Shown piece after piece: positions 54,067 through 62,074 of a stretch of 64,000 nucleotides of DNA. The DNA is taken from contig NZ_AXXR01000003.1 of assembly GCF_000483125.1 (NCBI RefSeq), positions 62,001-126,000 on the forward strand, given 5' to 3'. This DNA is from Atopobium fossor DSM 15642. GTDB taxonomy: Bacteria; Actinomycetota; Coriobacteriia; Coriobacteriales; Atopobiaceae. The first letter of the stretch is position 1; every line of letters begins with the position of its first letter. The position numbers and the translations under genes were made by a program. The notes beneath the pieces were generated by a model. It saw nothing but the letters and a program-made list of their open reading frames with translations. It had not been told where the DNA came from and did no database searches.

Positions 54067-54609
54067 ATGAATACTCGTTTTAAGCTATTTTCGCATAAGC
54101 AAAGAGATGAACGTATAAGTGCTCAACTCGGAGATATATATAAAACTGGATTTTATATTTTGGCTTTAGGCATCTTATTTGATATCTACACACGCTTTAA
54201 TTACCTAGCACAAAGTCAGCCATCCAATGTAAGTGGCATACTAGGGCAAAGTCCACTTGAATCTACTTTTTTGTTTGTAGCAATTGCCGTTGTAGTATGC
54301 ATGAAAGCTCGACGCAAAATTGTAAGTGACGATCTTCGCTATACCGAAGCACGCTCATTTTTGCAAACTGGTCGGATTGGAAGTGCAGTTGCATTATCTG
54401 CTTTGATTACCTCGGCTGCAGTTGGCGGACGGTTGTATAGTGAAGTAACCAAGCTTGGCTGGGCACATATTACCTGGGCTGGTGATATTGCAATGTTTGT
54501 TTTTATGCTTGGTATGTTTAGCTGTTTCTTCATACTTGCTGAGTATGGTATTTGGCGTAGCTATCGCAACCATGAAGATTGTTTAGCTGCTCTGGATGAC
54601 GAGGACTAA
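54067..54609 (+). CDS. Small four-helix membrane protein (DUF6773-like)
   Basis: About 180 residues; usual partner of YozG-like XRE regulators. Hydrophobic segments: FYILALGILFDIYTRF, STFLFVAIAVVVCM, GSAVALSALITSAAVG, ITWAGDIAMFVFMLGMFSCFFILAEYG. It has a basic N-terminus and an acidic end (CLAALDDED). ATG at 54067 with GGAAG. Function unknown; the pairing with the regulator is the best clue. Confidence 0.75.
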   Translation: MNTRFKLFSHKQRDERISAQLGDIYKTGFYILALGILFDIYTRFNYLAQSQPSNVSGILGQSPLESTFLFVAIAVVVCMKARRKIVSDDLRYTEARSFLQTGRIGSAVALSALITSAAVGGRLYSEVTKLGWAHITWAGDIAMFVFMLGMFSCFFILAEYGIWRSYRNHEDCLAALDDED

Positions 54610-54709
54610 TCTATCTAATCAGCTTAACCGGCACAGACAACAAGTAGGAGGAATTTCTCAAATAAAAATTTCTAATGAATATATCTTTAATGAACAAGGA
54701 GACAAACAT

Positions 54710-55930
54710 TTGAAACTTGCAGTTATTGGTGGAGGTGCAGCAGGGTTCTTTTTGGCAATTAACGCCAAAGAGCAGTGCCCTAAGCTTGAAGTTACCATTT
54801 TTGAGCAGCGCAACAAAGTACTCTCTAAATTGGAAGTTTCTGGTGGTGGGCGCTGCAACTGTACCAATACGTTTGCTCAGGTAACTGACCTTAAGCAGGT
54901 ATATCCCCGAGGTGCCGGACTTCTCAAAAGGCTGTTTAAGCAGTTTGGTCCACAAGATGCTTATGCTTGGTTTGAAGCTCATGGAGTACCCCTTGTGGCA
55001 CAGCCAGACCAACGCGTCTTTCCAAAAGCTCAAACGAGCCATGCAATCATAAACTGTTTTACGCAAACTGCACAGCAGCTTGGAGTGCGTATTGTACTTA
55101 ATCAGCGTATCAACCATCCAGAAGCATTGCTGCGTTGCAATGGCGGAGCATTTGATTTTGTTGCGGTAACTATTGGTGGTACACCCAACAAAGAAGGTTG
55201 TGTTCCTAGTTTATTTACCTTTACTGTAACAGACGTAACACTGCACAAGCTTGCTGGTACCTCCACTTCCCAAGCGCTTCTTAGCATTCCAGGAACAAAA
55301 TTTATAGCGGATGGAGCGCTGCTTGTTACGCATACAGGATTGAGCGGCCCTGCAACACTCAAACTGTCAAGTTATGCCGCGCGCCATTTGGCAGACTGTA
55401 GCTATCAATCTCCGCTACACATTAATTGGGTGGGCGAGAAAAACATGGAACTTGTGCGTCACCAACTCATGCACATTCTTGATCAAAACGCTCGTAAACA
55501 AGTACGTAATGTAGCTCCTTTTGGTTTATCGGCAAAACTTTGGGCGTATTTGCTGGAACGCACTCAAACTAATGTGCAACAGGGCAGCACACAGAATAAA
55601 AATGATACGTCTCCAAGTCCAAACCTTATAGAGAAGCGCTGCAATGAGCTCTCTAAAAAAGATATTAATCGCCTAGTAAATATACTTACTTCGGACTGTT
55701 ATCACATTTCTGGACGTACCAGCTATAAAGAAGAATTTGTAACTTGTGGCGGCATAGCTTTAGACACCATACATAACGTCACACTCGAATCAAAGGAAAC
55801 TCCTGGCTTATATTATGCAGGTGAGGTATTGGATATAGATGGCATTACGGGTGGATTTAACTTTACTGCCGCATGGTCTACTGCCTATGCTGTGGCAGTT
55901 GCCATAAGCGCTAACCTTACCAAAGAGTAA
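54710..55930 (+). CDS. HI0933/BaiN-family FAD-dependent oxidoreductase
   Basis: About 406 residues. KLAVIGGGAAGFFLAINA at the start is a dinucleotide-binding motif, followed by SKLEVSGGGRCNCTN, the family signature, and DGALLVTHTGLSGPATLKLS. It ends DIDGITGGFNFTAAWSTAYA. The start is a TTG at 54710 with AAGGAG at eight bases; an upstream in-frame ATG at 54596 would overlap the previous gene and add an unrelated extension. The substrate is unknown; family members reduce flavin-linked or bile-acid substrates. Confidence 0.85.
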   Translation: MKLAVIGGGAAGFFLAINAKEQCPKLEVTIFEQRNKVLSKLEVSGGGRCNCTNTFAQVTDLKQVYPRGAGLLKRLFKQFGPQDAYAWFEAHGVPLVAQPDQRVFPKAQTSHAIINCFTQTAQQLGVRIVLNQRINHPEALLRCNGGAFDFVAVTIGGTPNKEGCVPSLFTFTVTDVTLHKLAGTSTSQALLSIPGTKFIADGALLVTHTGLSGPATLKLSSYAARHLADCSYQSPLHINWVGEKNMELVRHQLMHILDQNARKQVRNVAPFGLSAKLWAYLLERTQTNVQQGSTQNKNDTSPSPNLIEKRCNELSKKDINRLVNILTSDCYHISGRTSYKEEFVTCGGIALDTIHNVTLESKETPGLYYAGEVLDIDGITGGFNFTAAWSTAYAVAVAISANLTKE

Positions 55931-55986
55931 GCCAACCGCAGGTAAAGCCTACGATAGAATACAAACAACAAACGAAAGGCTTACCT

Positions 55987-57123
55987 GTGAATCTGAGTGA
56001 CCACATAACTGTTTTTCTTATAACAACACTCCCCCTACTGGTTACATTAGGGCTTTTTGTATTGCAATGGCACAAGGAGCGTCGAACCTTATGGATCTCT
56101 ATTAAGCTCTTTGCGTGCTTAATAAGCGTGGGAATCTTATTTGCAGGCATCATGGTGCAATTTCCAGAAGACTCTGATGCAGCATTTTTTGGACTTATCC
56201 TCTTTGTCCTTGTAGTAGTAATGCTCTCGTTATCCCCTATAGCCATTATTGCCACAGCACTTACTACAAGCATTCAGCTTATTCGCAAGGAAGGTTTGCG
56301 CCCACATAACCTTCTTTCTTTTGGCGCTGGCATTCTTGCTATTGTGTATTTGGTAGTGTGGCCTCTTATGTCTCCCACCAAACATGCAACAGAGAATCTT
56401 GCAATCTGGGCATTGACGCTTATATATGTGCTTATTTCTACTGCTCTGGCTTTTGTTTCATTACTTCTTATTTTGTACGTAGTAGCAAGTTGGCTTAATC
56501 TTATTCCTCAAACCCGTAAGCAGTACACACATATTGTTGTACTGGGTGCTGGGCTCATTGATGGTCGTACGGTAACGCCTCTTTTAGCTAAACGCATAGA
56601 TGCTGGTATTGCAGCGTGGCATAAAAATCCTGGCAGTAAACTTGTTATGTCTGGCGGGCAAGGCTCAGATGAACTGGTTCCAGAAGCACAAGCCATGTAT
56701 GAATATGCTATTGATAAAGGTATCCCTGCTCATGCTCTTGTACAAGAGCGTAATTCGCGCAACACGCAAGAAAATCTTCAATTCTCGTTTAAGCTTATCA
56801 ATGCTGATGTTAGGCATAATGCTCCAAACAACAACGACACTACTAGCAGTAGCGCCCCAACTGTGTTGATAGTTTCCGACAACTACCACGTATATCGTGC
56901 TTTGCTATTAGCCAAAAATATGGGTTTGAGCTGCGATGGTCGTGGATCAAAAACGCGTTTGTACTTTTATATCAATGCCATGGTCCGCGAGTTTGTTGCC
57001 TTCCTCGTTATTTGGAAGCAATCGTTTATAAAAGCACTACTGATATTGTGGGGCATTCTTCTATTTTGGTTCATACCAACCTTATTGACGGTTCTTGCCA
57101 AAATGGTTGCTGGGATACAATAA
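55987..57123 (+). CDS. YdcF/DUF218-family envelope protein
   Basis: 378 residues, GTG start with AAAGG upstream. Four or five membrane helices fill the first 170 residues. The DUF218 domain follows: VVLGAGLIDGRTVTPLLAKRIDAG, KLVMSGGQGSDELVPEAQAM, ERNSRNTQENLQFS and LIVSDNYHVYRALLLAK. Another helix closes the C-terminus. Related proteins (SanA, ElyC) affect envelope integrity, so an envelope role is probable. Confidence 0.85.
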   Translation: MNLSDHITVFLITTLPLLVTLGLFVLQWHKERRTLWISIKLFACLISVGILFAGIMVQFPEDSDAAFFGLILFVLVVVMLSLSPIAIIATALTTSIQLIRKEGLRPHNLLSFGAGILAIVYLVVWPLMSPTKHATENLAIWALTLIYVLISTALAFVSLLLILYVVASWLNLIPQTRKQYTHIVVLGAGLIDGRTVTPLLAKRIDAGIAAWHKNPGSKLVMSGGQGSDELVPEAQAMYEYAIDKGIPAHALVQERNSRNTQENLQFSFKLINADVRHNAPNNNDTTSSSAPTVLIVSDNYHVYRALLLAKNMGLSCDGRGSKTRLYFYINAMVREFVAFLVIWKQSFIKALLILWGILLFWFIPTLLTVLAKMVAGIQ

Positions 57124-57248
57124 CGATTATTTGATAAAACAGCTGTTCCAGGCCATCATCCAAGATCACCATATCTAGCAAGAAAAGAAATTTAAAATTT
57201 TTTCATTGCCGTGTATAGATTCGTTTCTTCTGGCAACATACTAACTAG

Positions 57249-57263
57249 TAACGATTATCGTTA
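57249..57263. promoter_or_regulatory. Fur/PerR-type 7-1-7 box of the perR-dps operon
   Basis: TAACGAT-N1-ATCGTTA is an exact 7-1-7 inverted repeat, 16 bp before the regulator's ATG. 7-1-7 is the usual geometry of Fur and PerR sites. A second partial copy of its left half (TAACGATTAT) ends the previous gene at 57121-57130. Confidence 0.82.
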
Positions 57264-57279
57264 TTGATAAGAGGATACG

Positions 57280-57720
57280 ATGAGAACGAGTAAGCAACGC
57301 GAAGCAATCCGCGCCTATATGAAAGATCGCCACGACCATCCCACCGCAGATCAGGTTTACACGGCTCTGCGCGAGGAGTTTCCCAACATTAGTTTGGGTA
57401 CGGTGTATCGCAATTTGATGCAGCTGGTAGAACGAGGTGAGCTATTGCAGGTGGATACAGGAGATAACATTTCCAGATTTGATTGTCTCACTAACCAACA
57501 CGCTCATTTTAGGTGCACTCATTGCGGAAGGGTTTTTGATCTAGAGAATCCGGAGTCAACTCACATGTCCTTTACTGCCAATGCAGCAAAAGTTGGACAA
57601 GTACACAGCTTTTCTCTGTACTTTACCGGATTGTGTTTGGATTGTTTAAGTCAATCATCTGCTGCAGATGGCAGTGCTTCTCGCGCAGAAACTCACTCAA
57701 ACCTATCCATACATCAATAA
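57280..57720 (+). CDS. perR: Fur-family regulator, probable PerR
   Basis: 146-residue Fur-superfamily repressor: TSKQREAIRAYMKDRHDHPTADQVYTALREEFPNISLGTVYRNLMQLVERGELL (DNA-binding), then CTHCGRVFDL and CLDCLSQ (two CxxC zinc pairs). The metal site includes RFDCLTNQHAHFRC. Its neighbour dps is the classical peroxide-stress partner, 34 bp downstream. An iron role (Fur) is the alternative; the dps pairing favours PerR. Confidence 0.85.
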   Translation: MRTSKQREAIRAYMKDRHDHPTADQVYTALREEFPNISLGTVYRNLMQLVERGELLQVDTGDNISRFDCLTNQHAHFRCTHCGRVFDLENPESTHMSFTANAAKVGQVHSFSLYFTGLCLDCLSQSSAADGSASRAETHSNLSIHQ

Positions 57721-57754
57721 CCTTAACCACAATCCTATTTCCAAGGAGGAAATT

Positions 57755-58186
57755 ATGCTTAACGATAAGCTCAATGTTTTGTTGTCCAACTTTGTTGTAG
57801 AGGCTCACAAGCTTCAAAACGCTCACTGGTATGTAAAGGGTTCTTCTTTCTTTACTGCACATGCACAGCTAGAAACCTTGTACAACCAAACTTTTGATCA
57901 AATTGATGAGCTTGCAGAGCTCATCTTGCAAAACGGTGGCAAGCCTTTTGGTTCTCTCAAGAAGTTTGTTGCTTCTTCCACACTCGAAGAGTACCCCGAT
58001 GACTTTAAGTCTCCCGAGAATATCTTTGACGCTGCAAAGCGTGACTTTGAGTCTTTGCGTGAATTGGCCCTTCAAATTAAGAAGGATGCGGATTCTGAAG
58101 ATAACTTCCTGATTTCTGCTGCAATGGACGAGCAAAATGCTGCTCTTTCCAAGCTTATTTGGATGATCGGCCAGTCTCAGATGTAA
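57755..58186 (+). CDS. dps: Dps-family DNA-binding miniferritin
   Basis: 143-residue Dps/bacterioferritin-like protein that oxidises and stores iron and limits peroxide damage. LQNAHWYVKGSSFFTAHAQLETLYNQTFDQIDELAELI holds the ferroxidase ligands (His, Asp and Glu of adjacent subunits). ATG at 57755 with AAGGAGG; a longer frame back to 57668 is unsupported. Cotranscribed with perR. A terminator follows at 58263-58295. Confidence 0.94.
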   Translation: MLNDKLNVLLSNFVVEAHKLQNAHWYVKGSSFFTAHAQLETLYNQTFDQIDELAELILQNGGKPFGSLKKFVASSTLEEYPDDFKSPENIFDAAKRDFESLRELALQIKKDADSEDNFLISAAMDEQNAALSKLIWMIGQSQM

Positions 58187-58262
58187 GTCTATGGGCTCTA
58201 TAGCCTATGCCTATTTGCGTTACCTAACCTTCATGCCATCAAACACATAAGCAAACGCACAA

Positions 58263-58295
58263 GGGTGCTGGATATACGTCCAGCACCCTATTTTT
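58263..58295 (+). terminator. Rho-independent terminator of perR-dps
   Basis: GGGTGCTGGA (58263-58272) pairs exactly with TCCAGCACCC (58279-58288), then a T-run. Its right arm overlaps the stop codon of the convergent permease gene. Confidence 0.9.
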
Positions 58296-59169
58296 GTTGC
58301 TCTACCTGCATGTGTACACGCACACCACGAGAACCAAACACTGCTGCTAGCGCAAACAACGTGCCCAACACTACACCAATCATACCGCCGGAAGAGGCAT
58401 CCAACACGTAGCTTGCACAGATACCTAACACTGTTGCCAAAGCTGCAATGGCAGGAGACAACCACAGCATTTTCCAGAAATTATCGGTAAGCATGCGCGC
58501 CGTAGCCCCTGGTGTAACCAACATAGCAACAGACAGAATAATGCCTACTGCCTGCAGCGACACCACCACCGTAATAGCAAGTGCCACCAACAGAATACAG
58601 CTCAGTACCCGTGGAGACTTTCCCAAAGCCTGTGCGTGCATGGGATCAAAGGTAAACAGTGCAAGGTCTCGACGCAGTACAACTACCACCACCAAAACAG
58701 CGCTGCCCAATACCAGCACCTGCCACATATCTGGAGGAGTAACGCCCAGCAGATTGCCAAACAAAATGTGCGAGAGACTTGTTTGACTAGGAACTTTAGA
58801 AATAAGTACCGTGCCTAATGAGAAAAGCGTAGTAAAGACAATACCCATGGACGTGTCTGAGCTAATAACATTACTTTGCCGCACCAGACCAATAAGCGCC
58901 ACCGCAATGAGCGCAGCCACCACTGCACCAACCGCATAAGGTAACTGCAATATATAGGAAATAACAACACCAGGCAAAACCGCATGGGAAATTGCATCAC
59001 CCATGAGTGACCAACCAACATGAATAACAAAGCAGCTAATTACACCGCAAACGAGTGCCGTTGCCATGCCCGTTATAAGAGCGCGCTGCATAAAGGCAAA
59101 ACTCAAAATATCAAGCAAAGGTATTTGAGTAACGTCAACGGGCTGTGCAGCCAATAGACTAAGCGCCAC
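58288..59169 (-). CDS. mntB: Manganese-type ABC transporter permease
   Basis: ABC-3 family permease, 293 residues with about eight helices. FMQRALITGMATALVCGVI and GWSLMGDAISHAVLPGVVISY are the typical start and coupling motif. It is the last gene of the binding-protein/ATPase/permease operon and abuts the ATPase stop. The metal is inferred as Mn (or Fe) from the binding protein. Confidence 0.92.
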   Translation of the reverse strand: MALSLLAAQPVDVTQIPLLDILSFAFMQRALITGMATALVCGVISCFVIHVGWSLMGDAISHAVLPGVVISYILQLPYAVGAVVAALIAVALIGLVRQSNVISSDTSMGIVFTTLFSLGTVLISKVPSQTSLSHILFGNLLGVTPPDMWQVLVLGSAVLVVVVVLRRDLALFTFDPMHAQALGKSPRVLSCILLVALAITVVVSLQAVGIILSVAMLVTPGATARMLTDNFWKMLWLSPAIAALATVLGICASYVLDASSGGMIGVVLGTLFALAAVFGSRGVRVHMQVEQQK

Positions 59170-59916
59170 CTACATCACCAACCTTTGCGCTTTAGATATA
59201 TCCACTTCAAACGCCTGAGCCACACGCTCGGGTTGCAGGGCTTGGTGAGAAGGACCTTGATACACTAAGGTATGGTTTAGCAAGATGGCCTGATCAAAAG
59301 ACTCGGTTACCATCTGTAAATCATGCACAGCACACAATACCGTTACTTCTTGGTGAGCCATATCTTGAATGAGGGATACCAATGCTGCCTCAGAGTTTTT
59401 ATCGACACCCGCAAAAGGCTCGTCTAGCAGCATAAACTGTGCGTGCTGCGCTAAACCACGAGCAATAAAAACGCGCTTAGCTTGGCCTCCAGAAAGTGCA
59501 GAAATGGGTCTGTTAGAAAACTCACTCATACCAACGCGCTCAAGTGCTAATTCCACAGCAAGCTTATCTTCTTTGGAGGGACGAGAAAACAAATTTAGCT
59601 TGCCATAACGCCCCATCATAACCACGTCACTCACACGCAGAGGAAAATCTTCTGCCATGGCATCTCGCTGGGCAACATAGCCAACAAGCCCCTGCTTGCG
59701 GGCTTGACTTGAATTCAAACCCGCAAAACAGATGGTTCCTGCCTGAGGGCGCAGCATGCCCATAAGAGCTTTGAGTAGCGTGGACTTACCTGCACCATTT
59801 GCGCCTACCAACGCACATAAGCTACCTGGCTCCAACATAAAACTCACGTTACTAATAGCGGGCGTGGGCGTATGAGGATAACTTACCGTCAGCCCGCTAA
59901 CCTCAAGCATGTTCAT
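59170..59916 (-). CDS. mntC: Manganese-type ABC transporter ATP-binding protein
   Basis: 248-residue ATPase with Walker A GANGAGKST, signature LSGGQAKRVFIARGLA, Walker B MLLDEPFAGVDK and the H-loop CAVHD. The LVGYVAQRDAMAEDFPLRVSDVVMMGRYG segment matches Mn/Fe-type importers. Gap to the binding-protein gene 5 bp; permease follows at once. Confidence 0.92.
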   Translation of the reverse strand: MNMLEVSGLTVSYPHTPTPAISNVSFMLEPGSLCALVGANGAGKSTLLKALMGMLRPQAGTICFAGLNSSQARKQGLVGYVAQRDAMAEDFPLRVSDVVMMGRYGKLNLFSRPSKEDKLAVELALERVGMSEFSNRPISALSGGQAKRVFIARGLAQHAQFMLLDEPFAGVDKNSEAALVSLIQDMAHQEVTVLCAVHDLQMVTESFDQAILLNHTLVYQGPSHQALQPERVAQAFEVDISKAQRLVM

Positions 59917-59921
59917 AGGAT

Positions 59922-60932
59922 TTATTTCTGAGTGGTAAGACCATCAACAATGACGCGAGCGTCATGACGCAGCAGTTCAAGATAACTGGGAACTACGCCG
60001 TCCTTCTCGGAAAGGGAATCTACGTACAACGCGTGTTTGTCATCGGGGTTAAACTTGGCGCCCGTCTCATCTGCTACCTGCTGCATAGCTTTAGGATTAA
60101 CCGTGGTCTCACAAAAAACGGTGGGGACAGACTTTTCCTTAACCTGTTTAATGACGTTGGCAATCTGCTGAGGAGTACCCTCATCCTCTGCATTTACTGG
60201 CCAAAGGTATACCTCATTAAGACCGGCATCACGGCAGAGGTACGAGAAGGCACCTTCGCAAGAAACCAACGTGCGATGATCCTCAGGCAAACCTGCAAGA
60301 CCAGCCTGCATTTCCTCGCCTACCTGGCGAATTTGAGCCTTGTACTTCTCGCCATTTGCCTTGTAATCCTCTGCATGAGCAGGATCAAGATCACTAAATG
60401 CAGCCACAATATTATCTACGTAGATTTCTGCATTCTTGGGAGACATCCACGCATGAGGATTTGCATTACCGGCGTACTCGCCTTCGGCAATGTTCATGAC
60501 CTCAACGCCTTCAGAAAGGTTTGCGCGTTTAGCTGGAGAATCTGCCATGAACTTCTCAAACCAGCGCTCCAGACCAAGACCGTTTTCTAATACCAAGCTA
60601 GCACCCTGAGCACGCTTAATGTCATCGGGTGTGGGTTCATAGTCGTGAATCTCTGCACCTGGCTTAGTAATGCACTGAACATCTAGGTGGTCTCCCGCAA
60701 CATTTTGTGCCATATCCTGCAGCACAGTAAATGTGGTTAGGACAATGGGCTTTTTATCTGTCATGGCTGCATCAGTAGACATTTTGGGCTTTGCATCTGT
60801 ACATCCAGATAGCAGAAGCACTGCTATAAAGGCTGTAACAATAGCGGTAAAAGCTGGTAAAGCTGCGCGCAAGAGCATACGTGCAGCAGGCACAGCAGAA
60901 GCCTGACAGTCTGAAGTATGTGTATGAACCAT
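59922..60932 (-). CDS. mntA: Manganese/iron ABC transporter substrate-binding lipoprotein
   Basis: 336 residues with a lipoprotein signal ending LLLSGC near residue 44. Ligand motifs: EIHDYEPT (His), NPHAWMSP (His), VSCEGAFSYLC (Glu), VNAEDEGTP (Asp). A Glu in place of the third His is the PsaA/SitA pattern for Mn(II), unlike the two zinc copies in this window. Two 24-bp direct repeats sit on its promoter. First gene of a three-gene operon. Confidence 0.9.
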   Translation of the reverse strand: MVHTHTSDCQASAVPAARMLLRAALPAFTAIVTAFIAVLLLSGCTDAKPKMSTDAAMTDKKPIVLTTFTVLQDMAQNVAGDHLDVQCITKPGAEIHDYEPTPDDIKRAQGASLVLENGLGLERWFEKFMADSPAKRANLSEGVEVMNIAEGEYAGNANPHAWMSPKNAEIYVDNIVAAFSDLDPAHAEDYKANGEKYKAQIRQVGEEMQAGLAGLPEDHRTLVSCEGAFSYLCRDAGLNEVYLWPVNAEDEGTPQQIANVIKQVKEKSVPTVFCETTVNPKAMQQVADETGAKFNPDDKHALYVDSLSEKDGVVPSYLELLRHDARVIVDGLTTQK

Positions 60933-61029
60933 ATCCGTACTTTCCTCTTTCCGGGTTCTTGTGCGCCCAAGCTTTTCTTAAGAGTTTTGATAGTGAAGGT
61001 TTAAATTCCTCTCTTGAATGGCTTACTCT

Positions 61030-61100
61030 ATAAGTTAGCTAAGGCTTACTTTTTTATTAGAGAGCATCATACTGCAATAAGTTAGCTAAGGCAAACTTTT
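61030..61100 (-). promoter_or_regulatory. mnt promoter with two 24-bp direct repeats
   Basis: ATAAGTTAGCTAAGGC-WW-ACTTTT occurs at 61030-61053 and 61077-61100. On the minus strand a promoter fits: TTGCCT (61089-61094), 17-bp spacer, TATGAT (61066-61071). The second repeat covers the -35; the first lies just past the start site. The inner TTAGCTAA is palindromic. This is probably a DtxR/MntR-family operator; no such regulator gene is in the window. Confidence 0.75.
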
Positions 61101-61125
61101 ATTTTCAAAATAGTCAAAATAGCTA

Positions 61126-61155
61126 TTGACCCTTACTAAACGTCAGGCCTTATAA
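61126..61155 (+). promoter_or_regulatory. MerR-type promoter with long spacer
   Basis: TTGACC (61126-61131) and TTATAA (61150-61155) are separated by 18 bp, or 19 bp to TATAAA. MerR-family targets usually have such over-long spacers. An imperfect inverted repeat CCTTAC/GTCAGG lies within it. It precedes the TipAS gene. Confidence 0.65.
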
Positions 61156-61177
61156 ATAGTAGTGAAAGGAGGTGCCC

Positions 61178-61915
61178 ATGTATCACATCAAACAAGCAGC
61201 CCAGCTTGCGCACGTATCAGTTAGGACCTTGCACTACTACGACCATATTGGTCTTCTCGTTCCACACAAGGCAAGTAATGGATACCGCTATTACACCGAT
61301 GAAGACCTGGATACCCTGCAAACCGTTTTGTACTTCAAGTATTTAGGTTTTCCGCTTACTACTATTGGGGAGCTTTTAGAACAATCCAAAGACGACCGCT
61401 TGCCATTGCTTGAGCAGCAACTTGAATTGCTTGAGTCTGAACAAGTACAGCTCAACGATCTTATTAACACACTCCGCACAACAATTCAATCTATAAAGGA
61501 GGGCATTCCCATGACCGCTCAAAACAAATTTAAAGGATTTACCTGGGATGATGGTAAAGAGTATGAAGCAGAAGCGCGTAAGCTTTACGGCGATGAGCTT
61601 ATTGATGAGTCGCTAAGTAAGCAACAAGGTAAAGAGGAGCAGGCTACTGTAGACTTTAACCGCGTGTTTCAGCAGCTTGCACTCAATAAAGACGCTGGCC
61701 TTGCTCCTGATGCGCCACAAAATCAGAAGTTGGCTCATGATTTGTTAGACAACATTCGTCGCTATGGCTTTGACTGTAGTGTTGAGGTATTTGGTTATAT
61801 TGGCGCTGGATACTCAGCCAATCCCGAGTTCCATAAAAACATTGATCAGTTTGGAGAAGGAACTGCGGTTTATACCAGCAGCGTTATCAACGCGTTTGTT
61901 GAGAAAAACAAGTAG
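61178..61915 (+). CDS. MerR-family regulator with TipAS ligand domain
   Basis: 245-residue TipA-like activator. The N-terminal HTH (IKQAAQLAHVSVRTLHYYDHIGLLVP) leads through a coiled-coil (LLEQQLELLESEQVQLNDLINTLRTTIQ) into a helical TipAS domain (EYEAEARKLYGDELIDES, YIGAGYSANPEFHKNIDQFGEG). TipAS domains bind thiopeptide-like antibiotics. ATG at 61178 with AAAGGAGG. No drug-export gene is beside it. Confidence 0.88.
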   Translation: MYHIKQAAQLAHVSVRTLHYYDHIGLLVPHKASNGYRYYTDEDLDTLQTVLYFKYLGFPLTTIGELLEQSKDDRLPLLEQQLELLESEQVQLNDLINTLRTTIQSIKEGIPMTAQNKFKGFTWDDGKEYEAEARKLYGDELIDESLSKQQGKEEQATVDFNRVFQQLALNKDAGLAPDAPQNQKLAHDLLDNIRRYGFDCSVEVFGYIGAGYSANPEFHKNIDQFGEGTAVYTSSVINAFVEKNK

Positions 61916-62074
61916 TTTTACTCTCATTTCATCGTGCGTGATGTTTGGACTTCTTTCAGGTTATACCACTGTTATTTTTAAGATATACATCTGCTGATAA
62001 TAGGCGTATACTAATTAAACTGCATTTTATTATGCGTGGTATTGATAGCTCTTCACTAATGAAGGAAGCGAGCG

